Below are positions 48,717 through 62,100 of a stretch of 64,000 bases of DNA, piece after piece. The notes beneath the pieces are model-generated. The model was not told the DNA's origin. It ran no database searches and saw only the letters and a program-made list of their open reading frames with translations. A program made the translations under genes and the position numbers. The stretch's first letter is position 1. Each line of letters starts with the position of its first letter. Origin of the DNA: Drosophila pseudoobscura (Eukaryota; Arthropoda; Insecta; Diptera; Drosophilidae); assembly GCF_009870125.1 (NCBI RefSeq), contig NC_046681.1:25752001-25816000 (forward strand), written 5' to 3'.

Positions 48717-50949
48717 AGGAGGTGTTGGTGGATGTATGGGTGGCTTATTGGTAGCGTTGGTTGCATTTAGGTTGAGTTACCGTTAGCGTTACCTTTACCG
48801 TTGCCGTTACCGTTTACTTTGTAAATATTTGAGTGCAATGTCGTTGATTTGAACAAGCCCTTTCAATGGCACTCGCCCTCGTCTCCCCCATCTACAGACC
48901 CACGCCTGACCCTGCCCCACCTCTCTCTTTACCTCTCCCCAACCCCTAGCCATGTAAGCACACACACACACACAATCACACACTTTCCAATACACCGATA
49001 CAATCCCACAAACACAGATACAGACACAAACTCGACAACCTCAAAGAGAGAAAAGCTCATTCGCTTTTATTCAAAACAAATATGAAAACTTTCAATTACC
49101 AGGAGATGAGATGTTGATGGAAGGGAGAATGGACCTCTAAGGGATATGCTTATCCAAATATGTACTACATACGATCCCATATATATCAAGGATGGAGGAC
49201 CTGTTCCATTAGCTCTTATTGTAGCTTTATTATATGTTGATTGTTATATTGATAATTGTTAGGGAAGATGAGTATAAGAATTCACCGATTGCCTTTAATT
49301 TTCATATTCATAGCAAGCAATATAGATGGGAATTATAAACATTAATACATGTATTAATATGTATTCTTAGGTAACTTTAAATGTGCTTAAATCGGAGAAA
49401 ACAACTCTAAGAGAATTCTAATATATTTTATGTTCAATTACAGAATTTATGGATTCGTTTCATAATGAAATTCCTTCAATGCAAAAACCGCACGCAGAAA
49501 CAATCAACAAACAAATATTATACAACCAAAAATATGCGAATTTAACAAACAAAAATATGCCATAAATGCAACTAAATGTTCAATTAGAAATCAAGCAAAA
49601 AGATGGATAAAACCCAAAAGCAATGCAATATATGATACGATATATATACATAAATGTAAACCGTAAATCTGTCAAGGGATGAGCACTGAGATATAGCTTA
49701 GATATGCCTATCAGCCACGCCCACAATACACACTCTGATTTTTAGTCAAGCAATCAATTCTGTTTAGTTCATAAGCGAATTCTCGAGTGGAACTAAGATC
49801 GAACAAAAATACTTAGCGAGCACACGAATAAATGCTGTATGACAGTATAACGATTTTGTTTAAGACATTTCTACGACGCGATTGTGGGTGTATAACAGTC
49901 ATAGATGTGATTCTTTTTGTGATACCCTTTAGGGGAGGTATAATATCATTCTTGCAGCGGGTGGTCACAGTGGGATCTCACTCTCTGTGGCAAGATACTG
50001 GGGGTGTAAGTATGTTGAAATATTAAAAAGTATGACTATCTACGAAATCATTTCAATTCCTTCCTTAGAACTTTATTGATAGCTCTTACTGAAAGATTCT
50101 AATTATTGGGAAATGTTTGGTGTTTGGCAACTTTCTGCTGAGATCTTTCAGAACATACATATAATCTTTATCATCATCAAGAGCTTAGATCATCGATGAT
50201 CATGCCCTTATTTTTGAAGCGAAGAACTCTTTCAGTTTCAAATTTGCATGATTCACCAACTCTTCTGGATCATTAGGATAACAAATTCTTTTCAGAGTAA
50301 CATATATATTTCCAAAGCCAATTCAACTAAACTTCCTAAAGGTTCACCATCATTGGATCAATATATGATAAAGCAAACGCCTTAAGGTATATACACATTC
50401 GACTTTCATTTCTAGCTTGTTGATTTTTGACTTGTTTTCCCCCAATCAAAGATAATTTTCCCATTACTCATGTAAGATGCTCGAGTGCAACATCCCAGCT
50501 CCCCTCGCCTTTCAATGCTGTCTCTGTCTTTCGCATTTCATTAGAAACGTCGTTGGCGATGCTATCGTCAGAGGTTATCTCTGTCGCCGGGCGAGACATG
50601 TTTCACCAAGGCAGCAAATTATTTTCTCTACCCACCGCCTCGTCTCCAGCCCCCACCATTGCATGATAGCCCAGAAATCTATTTTGATAGAGGAAACAAC
50701 AGCCTCCTCCATTGCTGTCGATGTCTTCGGTCTGGCAGTTCCATTTGAATTTTCGGTGGCGCTTGCTGACACGAAGAGCACCAAAAAAACCAACCAAAAA
50801 AAGAACACCGGAACTGTAAAAGAAGAAGCAGTACTTTTCGAGCCCACATTCTCATCCGGGGAGCGCTGGACACATCGAAAGTTGTTGAATTTTTTGACGC
50901 GTTGACGGTTTGCAAATTGAAAGTTTTCTCCTTCGAAACACACAAAAGA
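48717..50949. other. Intergenic region between Ly6-C and Ly6-D
   Basis: About 2.2 kb, AT-rich. It includes Ly6-C 3' UTR sequence with GTTACCGTT-type repeats (48778-48815) and a (CA)n run near 48960-48973. No coding exon. Confidence 0.5.
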
Positions 50950-52346
50950 ATGCAATCGTTGTTGTTCTTGTTGCCGTTGCTGCTTCTGGCGTTGGTTTTC
51001 AGTGGATCAGGTGTTTCAGGTATGTATAGCACCAGGTGGTGTTCTGTTGGCCATAAATCACACGGCACTAAGCCATGGCACCCGTCCGTTCCTATGCTAA
51101 TTGATTGACCCCAAACAAAAAGTTGCTCATACGCACCGTTGAACCCTGCCAGGGGCCCAGGCAGGGCGGATTACTCATCCGCCTGATAAGAGCTGCTGAT
51201 AAGACCTGTCACGGTCGCACTGTGCACCAACCCACAACTAACCCAAGGTCGTCGTGTGTGCTTTTCCAGCTCTGCGTTGCTATACCTGTCAGGACTGCGA
51301 TGAGACGGCCAAGCTGAGCGAGATGGAGGTGTGTAGTGCCTCGCCCACGTCTGCGAATGGTGATGGAATGCTCATGGCTTCCATTTCCAGCCAGAGCCCC
51401 AGTGTGAGTCCATCCAGTCCGGCTGCTAGTCCGGCTGCTAGTCCGGCTGCCAGTCCTGCTGCTAGCCCTGGTGCTAGTCCTGGTGCTATTCCAGGGGCAG
51501 GTTTGTCCAAGCCCCCAGCTCCTCCTGCTGCTGCTGCGAATAATGGTAGCGAAGAAGAGGATGAGGACTATGACAGCGATGAGTCAGCTCCAAATGCGGC
51601 ACTGTCCCCCATAGGCATAGGAGCAGCTGCTGCAGGAAATGGAGTTGGTGGAGGAGTACCCGGAGCAGCAGTGGGAGCAGGCGGGGGAGCAGCAGTTGGT
51701 ACAGGAGTGGGAGCAGGAGCAGCTGCAGGTGGTGCTGCAGGTGGTGCTGCAGGTGGTGCTGCAATCGGAACCGGAACCGGAGTTCGGCCCGGAGCTGCTG
51801 CCTCTGTTGACAGCGAAGGTGACGAGGATGAAGACGAGGACGAGGATGAGGACAGCGATGATCGACGCAGGCGTAGAACCGTCAGACAGGTGTCTGACAT
51901 TGCCGTGTGCTACACAGCCAGGCTCCAACGTAAGCATCCACCTTATCGTACAGGCCATTCACATTGCTGCATCGATATTGATAAGATAGTAGCGAGTAAC
52001 GATGACTGAATCATCGACTGACATCCTCCGTGACATTATCGCAGCAATGTGAACTGACTTTCACCGAGACCTTATCAGTTAGCTAACCCCCTTGATATAT
52101 CCACCAGGTAACGATACCGTGATCACTAATCGGGGCTGCACCATGGCCAGGTCGGGCAATCAGACCGCCGCCTGTGATGCGCTCTTCGAGAACTGGAGCG
52201 TGATGGGGTGTCAGCTGTGCGAGGAGAATGGCTGCAATCAACCCATTGACATAACCATGGGATCGATGTATGCATCTGGCTCAAGGTCGACGTCAGCGCA
52301 ATGGACAATCTCAGCACTGACGCTACTGGCGATTCTTGTGGCCTAA
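50950..52346 (+). CDS. Ly6-D: Ly6/uPAR protein with a long Ala/Gly/Pro/Glu insert
   Basis: Three exons, 50950-51019, 51270-51929 and 52108-52346, all joined at phase 1, give 322 residues. The signal peptide is MQSLLFLLPLLLLALVFSGSGVS. The domain begins LRCYTCQDC (Cys27, 30, 33, 45) and resumes at Cys237 (DIAVCYTARLQ), then NRGC..AC..CQLCEENGCNQ. Between Cys45 and Cys237 lie 191 residues of low complexity: Ser-Pro-Ala repeats, an acidic block, Gly/Ala-rich repeats, another Glu/Asp block, then five arginines (222-226). The tail (WTISALTLLAILVA) is short but hydrophobic. The repeats keep the frame, so the insert is probably translated. Possible extracellular spacer or processed loop; function unknown. 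Confidence 0.9.
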
Positions 52347-55102
52347 ACTGCGGAACGGACGGAGCGGGGGATTGATAGCGAAATATATAATATATGGCCC
52401 CAAAACAGAATTCCAAGTCTGAGTTGATTTTTGGAATCGCAGTTGGGTGATTTATGAGAGGTTTGATTTGATTTTCGTCTATTTATGGCACACTTACGCC
52501 AATGTCTCATAAAAATGGCAAAATTCGGGAGGCAATGAGAGCACCTGGGCTATTTTGGCATAATTGTTTAATTGGCTTCGATAAGACACATATATAACTA
52601 TGGTTTCCCTTTTTTCTGGTTGGTGGGAAAGTGCCCACTCATTGGGGGCCGCTTCATGTTCATTCAACCTGGAACTTGTAGGCGGGCGAAAGCACAATCA
52701 GAATCGAATCAATTAGGTTCGGACGATAAGTCATCCATCCAGGCACGCAGGCTATGACGATGAGGGGAGGGTGCTCCCGTACGCAGTTATGCGGTTAGAA
52801 TTTTCAAATAGAACTCAATGACTTCATGCAGCTAATAAACTGATAAATTGATAAACTGATACACTGCCCAGAGCCATTTAGCCTGATAAGCGATAGGTAG
52901 TCGAGTGGCAATTGCAGCCTTAAATTTCTACTAGATTTATGGCGCCATAAGAGGACTGGACTGGGCTGGACTGAGATTGATATTGGTATTGAGAGTTCTC
53001 AATCGGGCGATGAGCAACTCGATGATGAGGAAGCTCGATATCAGTGCGCTTAAGGAAACTTGTTCTAAGCAGACAAACGGTTAAATCAACTGCCAAATTT
53101 GTTATGTTGCTCATAACTTTCACATATATAAGTACTATATACAATACGAGTATCAAAGTGGATGGGGGTTGGGCTCGTGTTGGGGGCATTTTTTTGCTTC
53201 CCCGTTTTATTTTCGTCAATGTTGTCTCACAACTTCCGGGCCGCAGTTGTAATGACGAACATGCCCAAAAGGCTTTCGAAATTCTCAGCTTGTCTTGGGG
53301 CTTTTTGTTGACGATTCTGAGCTGTAAAGAGCACTCTTCTGGGGGTAGAGAAAGAGCGATATCGAGACTGGCAGTCAGAGCAAGAGAATCGTCACTCCGC
53401 GCTTTACGTGATGTCGCCGACACTTGGATTGATATTTTATTCCACTTTTTGGGAAGTTCAGCTTTTTATCTCCCGTCTGCGGCTCTCAGACTGATGCGTC
53501 AGTTGTCTCAAGCGGCACTAAACAGATCTACTGACTATTCGGCACGAACCCCCCAGATGAATGATATACTCGTATATATGCATATTGAACGCACGATTTA
53601 TGATGGTCTCTCGACCATCAGAAAGCCATTTCAGGGCCAATAGTTATAGCCGCTAAAAGAGAAAGAGAACGAAATGTTTTGTTGCATTTGGGCGGTTTTG
53701 TTGCGAAAAACAATTCAATAAATCTTAAATGTAATACAGATAATTATAGAAGCGAATTCATCTCCTAAATTTAATATGTATTTAGATGGAAAATTTCTTT
53801 GCACCCAACTATTGGTAATATTCTAAAAAAAACCCGAACTCTTTTCTAATTAAATCATTGAATGACCTGTTAAATAATTCATCTCTTCTTTTTCCGTGGA
53901 TCTCAACAGGTTCTAAGATTGTTCTTTTCTTAGCAAACTTTTTCTCTTTTTATTAGCACATAATTGTTGTTTCAGCTCATCTCTCCATGGCAGAGCTCGT
54001 ATATTCTTTTGTTATTATTGATAATAAAATATATAGAAAATTTAAAAATAAAAAAAAAACACACAACAAACAAAATATTTGTATTCCAATTGAAAATGCA
54101 GTTTTTTTTGCAAATATATACATATGTATATATATATTCACACCTGATAAAACTCACCTTATCGGTTGACCTCTATTTGCCAGCCAGCCCGTCTTCACCC
54201 TGTTTTTGTAGGTCAGTCTGGGAATTTCATTAACTTTCGAGTGGATTCGACCTTGCTGCGCACTCGACTGGAACATTTCGTACTGGTATAAGCTAGTGCG
54301 ACTCCAAAGTTCTTTCGCCCCACCCAAATCTCACTCCTTCTCCCGCGCCGACGACAAGGTGTCAATAGGATGAACCAATAATATTGCCATCAAAATATCA
54401 CTGTTAATTGTTTGGCTCTGTCTCTGCCTTTGTCCAATCCTGAGTTTGTTTGCTTTGCGTGATGTATGTATTTTTGATATTGAATAATAATCATGGGACA
54501 TCAACAGAGTTAATATTCAAGCAACGAAATTTGCGAAAATTGCGAGCGAGTATATATTCCATTAATTTTCCCATTAAGAGGAAGTGCACCGATTCCATTT
54601 GCTAACTAAGAATAAGTATCGTATCGTTACTCAATTTTGAGATGGAAAGGAACGGAATCACTTACATGGCAAATACCTAAGAGCCGATCGCATTGGAGAC
54701 CCAACGAGAAGTCACCCTTGAGAATCAAAGAGTAAACAAAAGAAATTTAAGAAAAAATAGGTTCAATCAAATCTGAACGTAATGAATGGGGTAGAATTAA
54801 TCCCCGCAACTGAATCATATGAATGGGAAAGACCTGACAACCGATCGGCCGCTACCGTATCGCTATGTAAAGAACCTAAGAGAAAAGAGCCCCCGGGAAC
54901 GGAAGAGAATCGGTAGAACAAACAACTCTCTTTCGGTTTTACTTTCAGGCAATTAAATTTTGCGCGCTCGCCGCTTCTGCATTATAAATTAATTTGTTAT
55001 CAATAAAGAAAAGAAAAGTAAAACTTGTTTTACGGTCTCTCCATTGGTCGCTCTCCCGCTCTCTCAGCGTTGGAGCTGCTGGCGCCGTAGCCGCTGTCGC
55101 AG
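52347..55102. other. Intergenic region between Ly6-D and Ly6-E
   Basis: About 2.75 kb without coding signals. The notable content is a cluster of GATA sites at 52842-52895 and AT-rich runs around 54000-54140. A 199-codon open frame at 53044-53643 has no domain, splice or composition support and I do not call it. Confidence 0.5.
52842..52895. promoter_or_regulatory. GATA-site cluster
   Basis: Five GATA tetramers in 54 bp (at about 52842, 52850, 52858, 52885 and 52892), three of them TGATAA-type. This density suggests a GATA-factor enhancer (Serpent, GATAe or Pannier targets), which would fit fat body, hemocyte or gut expression of nearby Ly6 genes. Regulatory function is inference; GATA is a short motif and chance clusters occur in AT-rich DNA. 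Confidence 0.3.
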
Positions 55103-55177
55103 TATAAAACTCTATAAAAAGTCTGAAACAAATCACAAGATTTTCAGTTAAATTTGAGAATTTGCAAACTGCGGTCG
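55103..55177 (+). promoter_or_regulatory. Ly6-E core promoter: TATA box, initiator and DPE in register
   Basis: TATAAAAA at 55113-55120 lies 33 to 26 bases upstream of A55146 in the initiator TTTCAGTT. GGTCG at 55173-55177 falls exactly at +28 to +32 and fits the DPE consensus RGWYV. A second TATAAAA is at 55103-55109. The start codon at 55338 would give a ~190-nt 5' UTR. A focused promoter of this type suggests regulated expression. Confidence 0.75.
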
Positions 55178-55337
55178 ACCCAGCACACAGACCAGATATC
55201 GCGAAAACAAAAGACACAAAGTGCAAAAGTATAATACAACCAATTAGTACATATACTATATCATCTGTGGGACTCAGATTTATATAAAATATATATCCGA
55301 AATATATATTTTAAAATAAAACCAAACACACAGCACC

Positions 55338-58300
55338 ATGCCCAGCAAAAGTCACATCTTTTTGGCCAGCTCTCTGCTGTTGCTACTCGCGTTGCCAGGT
55401 AAGGACTATACTCGAAGTTGCCGAAAGGGTATACTAGAGTATCGGGAAAAGTGTCGTGATTAAATTTGATGGGTATTTCTTGGAGAAGAAGTGATACATA
55501 TATCTGATGGCATGCTAAGACCCAAGGAAGAACTGAAATATGCACAAAAAGTGTCATGATAATATCGCATATCATTCGATTCTAGATATTCTGGACATCT
55601 AGATAAATTCAAATATTCAAGTCGTGACATTACCGATATCTGGACACACCATGCAAGTATATCCGATATCAGATAGTAGCCCCCCAAGCCGTAGGCCCAG
55701 CCAGAAAATCATATGATGTCTGATAAAAAGGTCTTGTGGCTCTTGAATTGCTGCTGCCGCTATAAATAAATGAAATTTGTGTATCAGATTTTATTAGTAC
55801 ATAAATGTGCAGCGGCAAAACGCGCATTCGAAATGAATTTAAAATTCAAGATCATGAGCGGTTTCGCCATCGAATTTTGAATATCAAACATCGACAGAAA
55901 CAACGTCAGCCGACGCAAACGACATTAAAAAGAGTAAATTAACTCTTTTTTTTTGCTGTTATTATTAAACTGTCATAAATAATGCAAAGATTGTTGCCAA
56001 TTTGCGGGCATTTCAGTTTTCGATTGTGATGCGGAAATGTCATCCGACTGGAATTGTTAAGAGTCAGGCCCCTACGCCCTGCCCACTAGAAGTGCCATAG
56101 GTCCCCTCTAATTTATGGCTCCGATGAAAACTCAGTCAGTCAGCTGCAGTTCGTGCAGCTTTCAAATGGATATGAACGAAAAAACTGAACAAATACAAAA
56201 TATTATTTGACATTGAGCTGGCGCGCCAGGCTGTCCGCTAATTGAAAATGTTATAGTTACACTTAACACATTTTGCAGCAGCAGCGGCCCGAAATGGGAA
56301 AACTTGTCTGGCCCATTAGCACCGCTTAGAAAATACCTACCTCTCTCGTAGCCAAGGGGGAGAAAACCTGAAATTCTGTAGTTTTTTCACAACAATCTCT
56401 TGACGCAATTGCGAACGATTTAATCTGGGATTGTGGGGTGTTAGCCGGGTTCTGGGGGAGTTCACCAAGTGTATATTACCTGACAAATACAGAATGACTA
56501 TTAAAAAATATGTATATTTCCACTTAAGAAAATAACTTTCCTCGCATTAGAGATTTATATTCCAAAAGGTATTCCAGTATAAAAGATGGATAAAAAGGCG
56601 TTAGCTGAGATATGTGTATATCTGTAATCTGTTTTTTTGGGAGACCATATTCTGGGTGAAGCCAGTTTGAAGTAGCCTCATTAAAGAATTTCAAAAGAGG
56701 GATATATACTCGTAGATTTAGGAGCAGAAAGATTTCTTGTCTATGGGAAACTCTTTGCAAAAAGATATACATATTTTAGTAATCGTTGGGCTATGAAGAA
56801 ATCAAGTGGTTAGGTAAGATATATGGCGTATACTATATTGAATATTGTTTTGTTGTTAGATGCTAAGGGAGGCCTGTAAAGACGCAATAGAAATGGTTAC
56901 ACAAACTTCAATAGAGGCTGCACTCTGGCTCAAAGATTCAATTAAATATGTGTTGTACAAGTCGGCACTTCCCAACAGCAAGCAAGCTTTTACGATCCAC
57001 AGAGTATATGGACTTACATAAACCGTCTAGAACTCTGGAAGCTAAACAATTAAACAAGAATTAAGGCTTAATATTAATGAGTAAGTCAAATGCAAAAGTC
57101 AAATGTGCAAATTCCAGAATGGAGAGGTTCGGTGGCGCTTATCACGTGCCATTAAACCCACAACAAGCTGTGCCTCACCCCAAAAGGCAGCCATCAATCA
57201 GAATGATTTATGATAAATTAAAAAAAGAATAAACACCAAAAAATAATATTATAAATTAACACACGACAAAAGTTGTCCATCATTTTAACAACAAACAAAA
57301 ATTTCCAAATATTAGGATCTTATCTATAGGGAGAACAATCAAGTTGAATAATATCTATAGGGAGAACAATCAAGTGGGGATTTTGTCTATAGGGGACTAG
57401 AGTCAACAGGTGGAAAGTAGTTAAGAGAGGATTTATCGATTGTGAAAGGCACAGTCCCCAGAAGAATTATGTATATGGAGAACTGTCGAAAGAAGTTTCA
57501 TCTATAGGAATAACAGGGACAATATCTACAATAAGCGAGCGAATAATCTATAGTGAAATTAATACCATGGGGATTTATCTATCGGAAACGCAGTCAGTGT
57601 GGATTTATCTATGGCGAACGCAGTCAAATGGTGGTTTAGGCCTATTCGAATAATCTTACGGGAGCCATTGTAAGGGTGAGTCACCTGCTATCTCCGCTGA
57701 TAGTTCCGCATCCACATCCCCAGATAACACTATTAGGGCAATTATGGCAATGTACCCATCCCGTCCCGATAAGTTTGTCTGTTTACCTGTTTGACGCTGG
57801 CAAATATTTGTGCAAGAGTTGCAAATGCAAATTGCTCAGAGGGGGAGGGGAAATTCAAATGAAAAATTCCAACAAAGTAGTTGCTGCTTAAGAACAAATA
57901 CACTGATGCCAAAGAATGGACAAATAATACGCCAAAGTCGGCGGTTTATAATTTGTGTTGATTTATTACCCTCACATGATCCACTCCGCGCCCTGTCATC
58001 GGTCGGTGTTTGCCCAAGCTATATATTGAGCACTTTTAACTGATAGATAGCTTTTCCTGGATAAGAGCACATGTACAAAAAATATGGGCAAGGCACCCAG
58101 ACAATAACGAATAGGGAAATAAAGAAAATTGTATACATGAATCACATTCAGATGATGGATAGCTTTTTTTGGGATATGAATATATCAAAAAAGGTTAAGA
58201 CCCACAATATATTAAGAATAGGGAAGTACAGATTGCAGATCGATCGATATACGTATATGATAAAATTATTTTAGTAAACACCAACTTTTCCTGCTATTTG

Positions 58301-59115
58301 CAGCGATTAATGCCGATCTCATGTGCTATGTTTGCGATGATTGTGCTAATTTGCAAAAGGACACACCACTACTGGCCTGCAATGATGACTTTTTCAATCA
58401 GGGCGGCAGCACTGAAGCCTCCACAGTGACCACCACCACCACAACGGAGGCGAGCACCACCACGACACAAGAAAGTACGACTGTGGAGAGTACGACACCG
58501 ATGGAGACGAGCTCCCAGAGTACTACCGTAGAGACCAGTCCCGCCACCACTGAAGCATCAACCACCACAGTGGAGACTACGTCCACGGAACTGATCACAG
58601 AGAGCACTGCGAGCACAGAGGCGCCTGCACCGACGCCACCGACAGCTGGACCGGTCGAGACCACTACCGGATGGCCAACGCCGCCCGCCGAGGATCTGTT
58701 GGCTCTGGCGGCCAGGAACACCACACGTCTGGTGGCCGTGGAGACCGAGAGCACCACACCATCGATGGCCATCAGACAGCGACGATCGGTGGTCGATACG
58801 GAGTACACCTTCCACTGCTACTCCGTGCAGGCGAAGGGTGAGTAGACTATATCCGAACAATCTCTAAACCAAGACTAATCATTCCCTTTCCAATCAACAA
58901 CAGTCAATGGCACCCTGATCACAGATCGCGGTTGCTCCCGCGTCGGCACCTATGAGGCTGTCTGCGAGCAGCTGCAGCGCCAGAACAACGGGACGGAGCT
59001 GTCCAACTGCGACCCCTGCAGCATGAATGCCTGCAACGGCAGCTCCACGCTCCAGGCATCGCTCCTGGGATCTCTTATGCTGGCCATCGTAGCGGCTGCA
59101 CTGCATCGCAACTAG
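55338..59115 (+). CDS. Ly6-E: Ly6/uPAR protein with a mucin-like Thr/Ser insert
   Basis: Three exons, 55338-55398, 58304-58837 and 58904-59115, all phase 1, give 268 residues. The signal peptide is MPSKSHIFLASSLLLLLALP. The domain begins LMCYVCDDC (Cys28, 31, 34, 46), resumes at Cys192 (TFHCYSVQ) and ends CDPCSMNACNG. The C-terminal hydrophobic tail is LLGSLMLAIVAAAL. Between Cys46 and Cys192 lie 145 residues dominated by Thr, Ser, Glu and Pro, expected to be heavily O-glycosylated, then a furin-like RQRR (178-181) shortly before Cys192. The 2.9-kb first intron contains a degenerate tandem repeat. It sits in the same order and style as Ly6-D and Ly6-F and is probably a tandem duplicate. Identity with atilla or CG14273 cannot be decided from sequence alone. 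Confidence 0.9.
57321..57637. repeat. Degenerate ~30-bp tandem repeat in the Ly6-E intron
   Basis: About 8-10 diverged units built on ATCTATAGGGAGAACA plus a GTCAA..GGGGATTT part (for example at 57322, 57352, 57578, 57608). Unit length varies from about 28 to 50 bp. Repeats near each end are the most similar to each other. No function is evident. Confidence 0.75.
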
Positions 59116-62100
59116 AGACCAAGTCATCATCATCATCACCCGGTGCTACAATTTAGTATTCCTCGTTTCTTTAAGACAACACTCCCACACACACCAACAA
59201 AAGACACACTCATAAGACAGCACTCATCGTTAAGTGATTCGAAATTTTATATAATTTTTAAGAGACACACAAAAACACACACAACACACACGCAAAACGA
59301 ATATCGAAATATATACAAATGTATTTGTATAAACTAATTAAAGCTAACCAAATGTGAAGCATAAGGAAAAAACTTAATAAATACATAATATATAGTTTTA
59401 AAAGGAAATCCAATTAGTTTAAAAATTTGCCAAACATTATCAAAGAAACTCCAGAACAGGTTCGGAAATGCGTTCGTTCTAGACTCCATAAACTATACAA
59501 ATTTTATCATAAACAGCTGTCTGGATTTCGAGCCCGAGAAGAGATATGGCAGCCAAAAATGTACGATATATTTTCCACTTTAACAGAGATGAATTGTTGT
59601 GGCCATAAACTCTTCTGAATGTGAAGACTAGATCTGCAATACATTCTGACAGACAACAAACTTATCCAATAAAAGAACTCTCGCTGTGTCTTACATATAC
59701 TAACAGACAAAGATACAAATATTACTATTAATGTAAGAAGGAGTGCGCAAGCTGTCCCATTGAAGGAGCAGTGGTTAGCAGCGGGGAACAGCATTAACAG
59801 CAGAGTCACAGCCGTCACAGCAGAAGAACAGCGGTCACAGCAGAGGAAAATCAGTCACAGCAGAGCAACACCAGTCACAGCAGAGGAACAGCAGTCACAG
59901 CAGAGCGAGATAAACAGCAGACAAGCATCGAAGGCAGGAGGAGAGTACCGCAGAGAAGAAGAGGAACAGAAGAAAGACTAGACTACCAGACTAACGCGTT
60001 TTAATAATATCAATAAACTATAAAAAAAAATAATACATTAAAATTAATATTAATATTGTATAACGCTTCCATTACAAAACATTGTGATTGGCCAACTATT
60101 AAAGTCCAGAATGAAGCGAGATAAATTCGTATAAAATTCAAATCCTTTTTGTAATATCTACGAGTATGTTCGTTGGATATTTTTTTTTTTTATTCATATA
60201 TATAACTATTATTTTTGTTTGGCAGCCCTGTCCTTTTTACTGGCCTTTCTAAATGAAACGCTGAATGGTAATCCATTCCTTTAAATTTGAATCCAACAAT
60301 TACAGCTTTGCAATTTTGTAGCCATCACCTTATCATTTCCTGAACTACGGCCGAAAGAATAAACTTGCAGATGACTATGGCGAGGATATACATATATCTT
60401 ATCTGCAGTGCAAACAGATAATAATCGTTTGCGGATTTTATATTGAAATACAACCGAAATTAAGATACATATTGGTGTGGCTAGATGACTACATCGACGG
60501 TAATCTTATCAGATTCTTAGATGATTAATAAGTAATGCATTCTGGAATAATGCATTGGGGAATCACTTTTGCACTTCAATAGCAATGTCACGTATACGCG
60601 CGAGGAAAAACGTTGCGTATACGCGATGGTTCCGTTTTGATTCGTTGTGTAAACAGCTCCGATAACAGAAGCAGAACCAGAACCCATGCGGAGGCATACT
60701 TTTAGGCCATTTGTGCTATACAAATTTGTCCAAGACAAACCCAAAACAAAAAGTCCCACAAAACCAAACCGAAAAACAAAAATCAAACACAAGGCAACAA
60801 AAAAGACTTCAAATCGATAAGATAAGATTTCATTATACAAATTTTGGTACTTTTTGGCCACACTGAATGAAAATACATCGCGACCATGCGTAAATCATTA
60901 GGATCGCTTTATGGCCCCGATATAAATACTACAGCGGCTGATAAGTAGGTTCAACTAAAATGCTCAAGTATTTTACGGACCAGCAGGCGCACCGCGCACT
61001 TCAACATGGAATTCCCATTGTTAAAGACATATCTCAAGTGTTTTACAGATAAAATTGAAACTTACAAGTAATTAGTAATGTTTCATGAGTGACAAATCAA
61101 CTTATGATTCGATCTAGAGTCGTCAGGTTAAGTCTAATCAATAGAAAACGGGGTGTTTCACATAGAGAGAGCTCTATATTGCGTAGGTCAAACCTTTAGA
61201 TCTTTAGTCACACAGAAATTCCTATAAAAAAAGTCCCGTGCACTGGTATGGATGATATGATTACCATTCTCATCTATTAGGCTGCTGTCCAAAAAATAAT
61301 ATGAATCATTGCAAATAAATGTACGAGTATTAATCTTTATTCCACCAAACCGACAGTGTGGTTTCGTTCCTTTATCGAAGTTTGATATTCAATTGGCCAA
61401 AGGTTCGCAACCAAAGCAGACACGTATGTATATGTACATGACTGCAAAATATTTAGTTTCTACATTTGCCTATCACAAACGTACTATACGTCCACACATT
61501 TATTTGGTTAAATATTACTCAGCAACAGCCATAGAGCCTGGCACCGACTTAGATGCCTTAGAAATCGATTAGACTGATTAGATATCTTCCGCAATAAATT
61601 AAATACTAAGCAAGCAAAGATTTTCTAGATATCCTCGAGCGTAGGACAGTCGTCTGCATGCCGCCAATTGGTCTCTATGGTGTATGCGAATATCTAGGGG
61701 ACCATAAAGTTTTTATCTGGAACTTTCCGCCAAAGGTGAACATATCTCAATTAAGTGGGGAGTGCTTTGTGTGTCATGGGTTTGGCCGTCTTTGAAGGTT
61801 CCTTAAAAATTCCAGAAGTGCCAAAACCAGTTAATTGCTTGCGCACATTCAATCTATATCTAATCGAATTATAAGTTCTAGGAACGGACAAAAACCCAAT
61901 AATAAACCACTCGAGTTAGTATCCTGAGGAAGTGAATGGCCCAAAGAATCGTAAAATTTTACCAATCATATACATTGGCTATCTGGATTTGTATGACCGC
62001 CTTATCAACAGGAAGGTGGCCCACACAAAATGATGGGCAGATTCGGGGCAGTTCCGTCCGTCCACAACCTAGAACAATACAATGCCTGAATGCTGTTCCC

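Noticed and set aside
53044-53643. 199-codon open frame between Ly6-D and Ly6-E
   Set aside because: No signal peptide, cysteine pattern, domain or promoter, and the translation looks like random sequence.
59760-59981. Small Gln/Ser-rich protein
   Set aside because: The frame exists only because of the 20-bp minisatellite, whose period is not a multiple of three; no other coding evidence.
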